Below, in pieces: positions 28,581 to 33,579 of a stretch of 33,579 nucleotides of DNA. Source of the stretch: Chara braunii (Eukaryota > Streptophyta > Charophyceae > Charales > Characeae). The notes under the pieces were generated by a model. That model was not told where the DNA came from and did no database searches. It was given only the letters and a program-made list of their open reading frames with translations. Location of the stretch: contig BFEA01000618.1 of assembly GCA_003427395.1 (NCBI GenBank), positions 501,393 through 534,971 on the forward strand. Direction: 5' to 3'. Every line of letters starts with the position of its first letter. Within the stretch, counting starts at the first letter, position 1. The position numbers were made by a program, and so were the translations under genes.

Positions 28581-29766
28581 CTACGCCCTTTGCCTGTTTC
28601 CCTGCAGACGGTAACATTCTTGCACAGCGTGCCTAGACTTTTGACAATGCAAGCATACGCGCAGTTTGAATCTTCTCTCCCATTCCTTTTGACTAATGCG
28701 GAGGGTTTCCCAAAGCTTGGTGGAAGCATCCTCCGGTTTCTCAGGGATCTTTGCATTCTTGGAAAGGTGTGCTATAGTTCCCCTACCCGAATCACAGTTA
28801 GGCCCCTTGCTTGAAGTAGTATTTTTAAAGGCATTACATTTTTCGTCTCCATTCCTGTCAGACTCAAGGGCTGATGTAGAATAAGCCATATCGGAGTTCG
28901 GCTCTAGATCGTCATCTAGAGACAGATCATCCGTGTAGGATTGATCCTCGGCCTCCCGATGTTCATGTAGGGCAAGCTGGTTGCTGCTTCCGTACCGCTT
29001 GCGTCGTAAGGTTTTACCTCGAGCGAGTGTCTTCGCACGCCTAGCGAGGTCTTTGGCTTCTAGGTTGACTAGATCTGTCAGGAGATCACGCTAGGTCGAA
29101 TGGTCCTTGAGTCCTGGTCGGGAGACACAGTCTTCAAGGGCCACTCCCATTACTACATCCATGCAATACACACCAGTCCATCCCAAGTATGGAGTAGTGA
29201 ACAGACCAGTCAAGTGCTGCTCCAAAGCTTGCATAGAAGTTCTCCACTTTTGGCCCTTGAGGGCCTTGAGCTTTAGCCTTGCCTTGAGCGCAGCGTGCTT
29301 ATCTTGATACTGCGCGATGAGGAGGTTATCAAGAGTACGTACAGTAGTTACTTTCAGCCACTTAGTCAAGTCAATCCTCTCATAACCTGCAGTAAGAGCT
29401 TGAAGTTCTATGAAACTCCGTACGACAGGTTCCGTATTTGTGCCCATGATCATGCTTCGGTCTTCCTGCGGTGTTCGCAGTACCTCGAAGTATGAGCGCA
29501 TGGAGTTGATCCAAGATGTGATGTCCCCCTTCCCGTCGTACTTGGATGGGAGTGTGGTCGCCCTCTTGTCCACTATGGGACCGTTGTATTGTACGCCAGT
29601 AAGAACTGCAGCGTTTTGGGCTGATGTTCCTGTGTTTGGGACTGGGACTAGTGCAGAACTGTTGGCGCTGCCGCTTGAGAAGCTGGCACCAGTTCTTGCG
29701 CTCGTCACAATTCCACTTGCTCTCTGCATGAGGACTGTGTTAGGGTGAGAGACTGGGACTGCATCA
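28581..29766 (-). pseudogene. Gag, capsid-like region and CCHC zinc knuckle
   Basis: One frame runs from about 29766 to 28581 with a single TAG at 29091. The capsid-like part has YDGKGDITSWINSMRSYF, typical of retrotransposon gag. The acidic stretch 28950-28880 leads to CLHCQKSRHAVQEC near 28620-28665, a complete C-x2-C-x4-H-x4-C knuckle that binds RNA. The N-terminal extension is in another frame (29776-30267). Gag forms the cytoplasmic particle. Confidence 0.8.
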
Positions 29767-29775
29767 GGACGAGGC

Positions 29776-30267
29776 TTAGGGGGACAAGGGGGCAGCCAGT
29801 TGAGCCTGTTTGAGGCTGACTATCTCAGTCTGCAACTCTTGGTTCTGCTGCTCTAGAGCTATCACATGGGACTCAAGATCTTCCAAGGTCCGCAGTTGAA
29901 CCGAGGTTGCAACGACAATAACTAGCTTCTCTTGAAACCGGGCATCACTAGACTCTGGAACCTCGAGGAGAGCCACTTGGTCAACAATACTTGTGGCTTT
30001 GGCTGTTGCTTCTGCCTCCCTCTCTCTGTGTATCGCGTCCTCATAAAGTTTCTGGAAAAACGGTTTCTCGAACTCGTTCGCTGCGTCCAGCATGGCCTGC
30101 CATTGGGCAGATGAGATGTTTGCCTTGCTGGAGGATGGGGTGTCAATAGATCTCTCAAGAGGGGTCCGCTCTTTGCTCACGTTGGGACAAACACTCCTCT
30201 TACCCCTCCTCACACTCTCAAAAAGAATACCTTCTCTCTCTTTTCGCTTTGTGTGCACGAGTCTCAA
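29776..30267 (-). pseudogene. Gag N-terminal extension with coiled coil
   Basis: 163 codons: a basic start (KRKEREG, RRGKRS), a helical central part and a heptad-like C-terminal helix (LEDLESHVIALEQQNQELQT). It ends at a stop in a C-rich run (29776-29790), after which the capsid frame continues one frame over. The two parts were probably one protein before an indel in that run. The extension is not a known enzyme; a role in particle assembly is inference. Confidence 0.6.
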
Positions 30268-31593
30268 TGTTGGATATAGGTATTCAGATTAAAAAAAACA
30301 AACAAATCACAAAGAGCAGAAGGTAGAACTCCTAGCCGGAGCGGCAATTCATTTGGACTTAGAGAATGGCATTCACGCAGCAGGGAAAAAAAAAAAAAAA
30401 AAAAGGAGACTGACTTAACAAACGGGCCTGATCAGATTAGCTGGAGATTCCCTCTTGTCTAACCTGACAAGGAACATGTATCACAAATAAGTCAACCGAA
30501 GAAAACTAACTGCAGCAATGGAGATTTCGAGGGGGGGCAGACGGTTGCCGAGTCAGACGCGGGGCAGTGTGTGAGAACAAGCAGTAAGACCAGTCAAGAT
30601 CCCCTTGAAAGGAATGTCCTTACTAGCTGTGTGTCCCCCAAATTCCGCACAGCAAAGAGATGCATTGACGGCAACAGATTTGGGTCCTAAAGGTCCTGTC
30701 CAATTGGGCCTGGTCCCACTGAGTCCCGAAGGGTCCCAAGTAGGTCGTGGACCAGGACCAATGAGATAGGTGTACCGAGTCAGTCCCAAACTGCCTCTAC
30801 AGTACTGAAAAGGAAAAGACAACTTTCAGCAAGAACTTACCCCTACAGCCGTTCAGAAGTGAAGAGACAATGCACCGTAGAAAGATATGTCATTGAGAAC
30901 AAGATACATCATCCATCCATCCATCAGGTGAGAAGGCAATCCACATGCTCACACACACAACCAAGACCGCAGAGAAGAGGAAGAGAGCCCAGCACACCCC
31001 AACAGGCCATGAAGCACCAAGCAAGCTCCCACGGGCATACCCAGGTCACACGGCACTTACCTGTGAGGCCCGACCTCTAAAGATGGATAACAACTCACCC
31101 CCCTCTCTCATAAGTCCTCCTGACCCCTAGCTACCACTACACGAAGTGTCCTAGCATGACTAAGAGGGACTCCCGACACCCCTGTTACAACACCGGATCC
31201 TCCGTCGATGTTTGAAGACCAAAGTAGCAACTTGCAGCTCTTCGATGCAGATATGGCAGCCTCCGATCAAGTCTCCCTCTTGAGGGGAAGCCCACAAGTC
31301 ACTCAATGTCTTCTTGAAGTGCAGATTCCAGGTGCGAGTACCTCTCACTCTCCACTCCCTCTCGCTTACTCCAATCAGCCTCCTTTGTGTCTCGCCACCC
31401 CATTCAATCACACAATCAACCTGGTCAGGTCCGATGTCGACCCTACATGACCTAACCAGGTGGGGGCAGCATCCACATACCTCACTGCCCCTCTTAACCC
31501 TAACTTCCAACCCTAATCCGAGATTAGGTTAGCCCTAACCTAATTCGGAATTAGGTTTAGGGTGACTAACACCTCTCGCCAGCAAGTAAGTCC
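30268..31593 (-). other. Untranslated leader of the Ty3/gypsy element
   Basis: It lies between the PBS and gag. It contains an A-run at 30386-30404, a (CATC)n run near 30910-30925 and a telomere-like hairpin cluster at 31490-31562. Open frames here are short, overlapping and without domains. The length (about 1.3 kb) is normal for a chromovirus leader. Confidence 0.6.
31490..31562. repeat. Hairpins with CCCTAA-type words in the leader
   Basis: CCTAATC/GATTAGG and then CCCTAACCTAATTC paired with GAATTAGGTTTAGGG (one-base bulge) form two adjacent hairpins just downstream of the PBS in the element's sense. Positions suit a dimerisation or packaging signal, which is inference only. Confidence 0.65.
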
Positions 31594-31605
31594 GCTCCGA
31601 TACCA
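31594..31605 (-). promoter_or_regulatory. Primer-binding site, initiator-Met tRNA type
   Basis: The minus strand reads TGGTATCGGAGC two bases inside the 5' LTR (LTR end ...AACA, then AT). The standard plant initiator-Met PBS is TGGTATCAGAGC, so there is one mismatch. It fixes the LTR border and the minus-strand direction. Confidence 0.85.
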
Positions 31606-31710
31606 ATTGTTACGATCCTGGTCATTCCCAAAGTGCAAATCCACAGTGAAAGACAATGCCACCCAGTTGTGAAAGAAATGAAAGCATTGGCAAAGAGATA
31701 GAGACCAAAA

Positions 31711-31835
31711 GAAGAAGAAGACGAAGAAGAAGAAGAAGAAGAAGAAGAAGAAGAAGAAGAAGAAGAAGAAGGGAGGAGGAGGAGGAGGGAGGAGGAGGAG
31801 AAGGGAGAAGAAGGAGAAGAAGGAGGAAGAAGAAG

Positions 31836-31865
<30 letters not shown>
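31711..31865. repeat. GAA/GGA polypurine tract
   Basis: About 155 bases with almost no pyrimidine: (GAA)n, then a GGA-rich middle, then (GAA)n. Tracts of this kind can adopt triplex DNA. It expanded after insertion, since the other LTR has only about 43 bp. Confidence 0.95.
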
Positions 31866-31866
<1 letters not shown>

Positions 31867-31871
31867 CACTT

Positions 31872-32116
31872 CGCCAATCTTATTCTTCTTCCAATAATAA
31901 TAATAACAATGAGTGGATGAACCAAAATCAATATCCAAACTTCCCTCTTACTGCCGGAAGAAGAAGAAGAAGGAGAAGAAGAAGAAGAAGAAGAAGAGTT
32001 CTCACTCCACCTTCCTCCTCTTCCTTCGCTCCGCCAATCTTATTCTTCTTCCAATAATAATAATAACAATGAGTGGATGAACCAGAATCAATATCCGAAG
32101 TTCCCTCTTACTGCCG
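31872..32116. repeat. Duplicated 85-bp segment in the 5' LTR
   Basis: CGCCAATCTTATTC...CTTACTGCCG occurs at 31872-31956 and 32032-32116 with a few substitutions, 160 bp apart, separated by a GAA run and a pyrimidine-rich segment. The 3' LTR has it once. Confidence 0.9.
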
Positions 32117-33135
32117 ACACTACAATAGGTCCACCATAGCTATGGCTTCCCCCCTTCTTCCTCCTCCCACATGCGTAGGCTATGGCGGACTACTGAGGGC
32201 TCTGCCCTCCTGTGCAAAGGACAACGCAAAGCAGCTATGTCGCTGCACTCCTGTCCAAAGGACAACCCAAAGCTATTCCGCTGCTCACTGAACTGTCATG
32301 CCTGACTCTGCCTCGAGCTTCCTTGGTGTGGCACTACCGATGCAGCGCCCAACAAGGTGATGAAGATGGTGTCCACCATAGCCAGGTAGGTACCTCGCCA
32401 CTCTCCTCCTTCGCACCCTTCTTCCTCCTCCTCAGGCTGGGCTGCTCGTCATAGCCAGGCTGAGCGCCCAGCTGCTCTTCACCTCCAGGCAGCGCTTCCC
32501 AAGTCCAGCGCTTGGCTCCAGCAGCATGTCGCCAATCCTTGCATACCGCAAATGAGGAGGAGCTGCTTGCTCCTCCAGAAGATATAGCGGCCTACTGGCC
32601 TCTTGGGCGGTGACTTCCTAGGCTGAGCGGCCTCCCAGCAACCGGTACCTCTTCCCTTTCGGACGGAAACATCATTGCAGGCTCTGTTATCGTCCGGAGA
32701 GGCCCTAGACTCAGGCTTCTTGGACTAATACCGGCCTACCTCTAACCTACTGCTACTGGGCCTCTAAAAATGCCAACTTTTGTCTTCTTCTGATCAGCCT
32801 CCAGTACCCAACACTTCTACCACTACTTGAGTGGTACCGGCCTACCTGCTACTTGAGTGTTTTCCCCGCTGCTCTAAGTGTCACGGGCCTACCCCCGCTA
32901 CTCGAGTGTTTTTCCCGCTGCAACCCTCAAAGTCATGGCCACAGGTAAGTACCGGCCCTGCGGGGCCTTCCAACCAACACGTACCCTTGCGGGTCACACA
33001 CACTCAGCCGACAAGCACTCAGACAGGCACGCAAACCAGCAGGCACGCACACACACACAGACTTAGAAATCACAGCAGAATGTGGGAATCTCAGCAAGGC
33101 ATTCGTTCCAGCGGCAAATCCCAGAATTCAGCAGT

Positions 33136-33579
33136 GTTCTCAGTCTGTGTTTTGGCGGGTCATTACACAGTAGTGCTTGTGGTGTTTAAAACATGGGCCA
33201 TTGACAGCAGTTGTTTTGTTTCGATCCTCGTCTGTTGGCGAAGGAGAGCGTCGCTCAATCCATCATTTGGTGCAACAGTGCAAGTATGTGTTAGTAAGCG
33301 GCGAAATATGTGGGAACTATATGGTGCGCTGGTGTGTGTATAATTTGGTGGAACGGGTGTGGTTTATCTGATCCTTTGTTTTGTCCAAATTTGTGCATTG
33401 ATAAGTGCAGAGATGTGTGGGCATGACCTGGTCATCCAAACACTCATGGGGTACCTTGCACCTGTTCATGATGTTTTCCATTCTTTGTACAAAAGGGTGA
33501 GGCATATCCGTCGCTTTCCTGACAGCCCACACGGCATTATATTGATCTGCCCAGCATTGAACTCTCACAGAGAGAGAGA
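33136..33579. other. Flanking DNA with one minus-strand frame of unknown identity
   Basis: On the minus strand 33568-33317 is an open frame of 83 codons, open at the window edge, with a Cys/Met/His-rich stretch (QCWADQYNAVWAVRKATDMP, then VQRMENIMNRCKVPHECLDD). It could be part of a host exon cut by the window end, but no domain is recognisable. A GA microsatellite begins in the last ten bases, like the one that opens the window. Confidence 0.3.

Larger units (their letters stand above)
23160..33130 (-). mobile_element. Ty3/gypsy chromovirus with two LTRs, inactivated
   Basis: Two long direct repeats bracket, on the minus strand, an initiator-Met-type primer-binding site, gag, protease, RT, RNase H, integrase and chromodomain in Ty3/gypsy order. 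LTRs run TG...CA on both strands. The five bases before the left LTR (GCAGT, 23155-23159) recur just after the right LTR (33131-33135) as a candidate target duplication. The element is about 10 kb, with LTRs of about 1.4-1.5 kb. Stops, frameshifts, an insertion in RT and an active-site change make it dead. No polypurine tract is recognisable beside the 3' LTR, and the outer 25-40 bp of the two LTRs align poorly, so that border is less certain. Confidence 0.88.
31608..33130 (-). repeat. 5' LTR (right copy)
   Basis: Homologous to 23160-24561. It differs by a large GAA/GGA purine tract (31711-31865), a second GAA run (31956-31998) and an internal duplication of about 85 bp (31872-31956 and 32032-32116), which includes the AATAATAATAATAACAATG segment. 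It ends near ATTCA at 33130, followed by GCAGT, the candidate target duplication. The 5' LTR would carry the promoter. Confidence 0.82.

Noticed and set aside
1-33579. CRISPR array, bacterial operon, phage or toxin-type system
   Set aside because: All repeats are eukaryotic transposon, satellite or microsatellite DNA; there is no ribosome-binding-site pattern, no direct-repeat/spacer array and no such protein.

Overview
The window looks like repeat-rich nuclear DNA from a streptophyte: a land plant or a charophyte alga. The evidence is indirect. There is a Ty3/gypsy element with a chromodomain and an initiator-Met-type primer-binding site, plant L1-type LINEs with a DUF4283/CCHC-like ORF1 and a zf-RVT tail, and short (TTTAGGG)n tracts. 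The style reminds me of large charophyte genomes such as Chara, but that is a guess. I see no intact host gene. Almost everything readable is decayed transposable-element DNA, and two single-N assembly marks are present (1816 and 23620).

Layout. 1-88 is a GA microsatellite. 611-799 holds a small tRNA-derived SINE on the minus strand with a perfect 10-bp target duplication. 870-2050 and 5990-7140 are GC-rich, LTR-like stretches that share a 16-bp word. 2050-5750 is mostly unassigned DNA with a telomere-like box, a short inverted repeat, a tRNA-like 5' half and one open frame of unknown identity. About 7150-14960 (+) is a near full-length LINE: a long ORF1, then an overlapping ORF2 with APE endonuclease, reverse transcriptase and zf-RVT domains. 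14999-15487 is a pair of palindromes directly upstream of a second LINE ORF1 fragment (15455-16376, +). 17472-17730 is a degenerate 19-bp minisatellite. 18105-21163 (-) is a third LINE copy that keeps ORF1, APE and the start of RT but lacks its 3' part. It abuts a 150-bp MITE (21168-21317) flanked by TTAA. A second MITE-like inverted-repeat unit lies at 22987-23110. 23160-33130 (-) is a Ty3/gypsy chromovirus with both LTRs, PBS, gag, protease, RT, RNase H, integrase and chromodomain, all inactivated. 33136-33579 is unassigned flank.

How the parts relate. The three LINE copies belong to one broad family: they share an ORF1 N-terminal domain with a CCHC knuckle and/or a C-terminal domain placed just before the endonuclease. 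The decay style is notable. In the first LINE most breaks are in-frame stops rather than frameshifts, and TAG dominates (13 TAG, 4 TGA, 1 TAA by my reading). That fits loss of methylated cytosine at CAG/CTG (CHG) sites in a silenced element. The Ty3/gypsy pol has similar stops and a catalytic Asp-to-Asn change. No new enzyme system is evident. The most useful observations are the SINE, the palindrome cluster, the MITEs, the minisatellite, the stop-codon bias, and an assembly duplication around the N at 23620.
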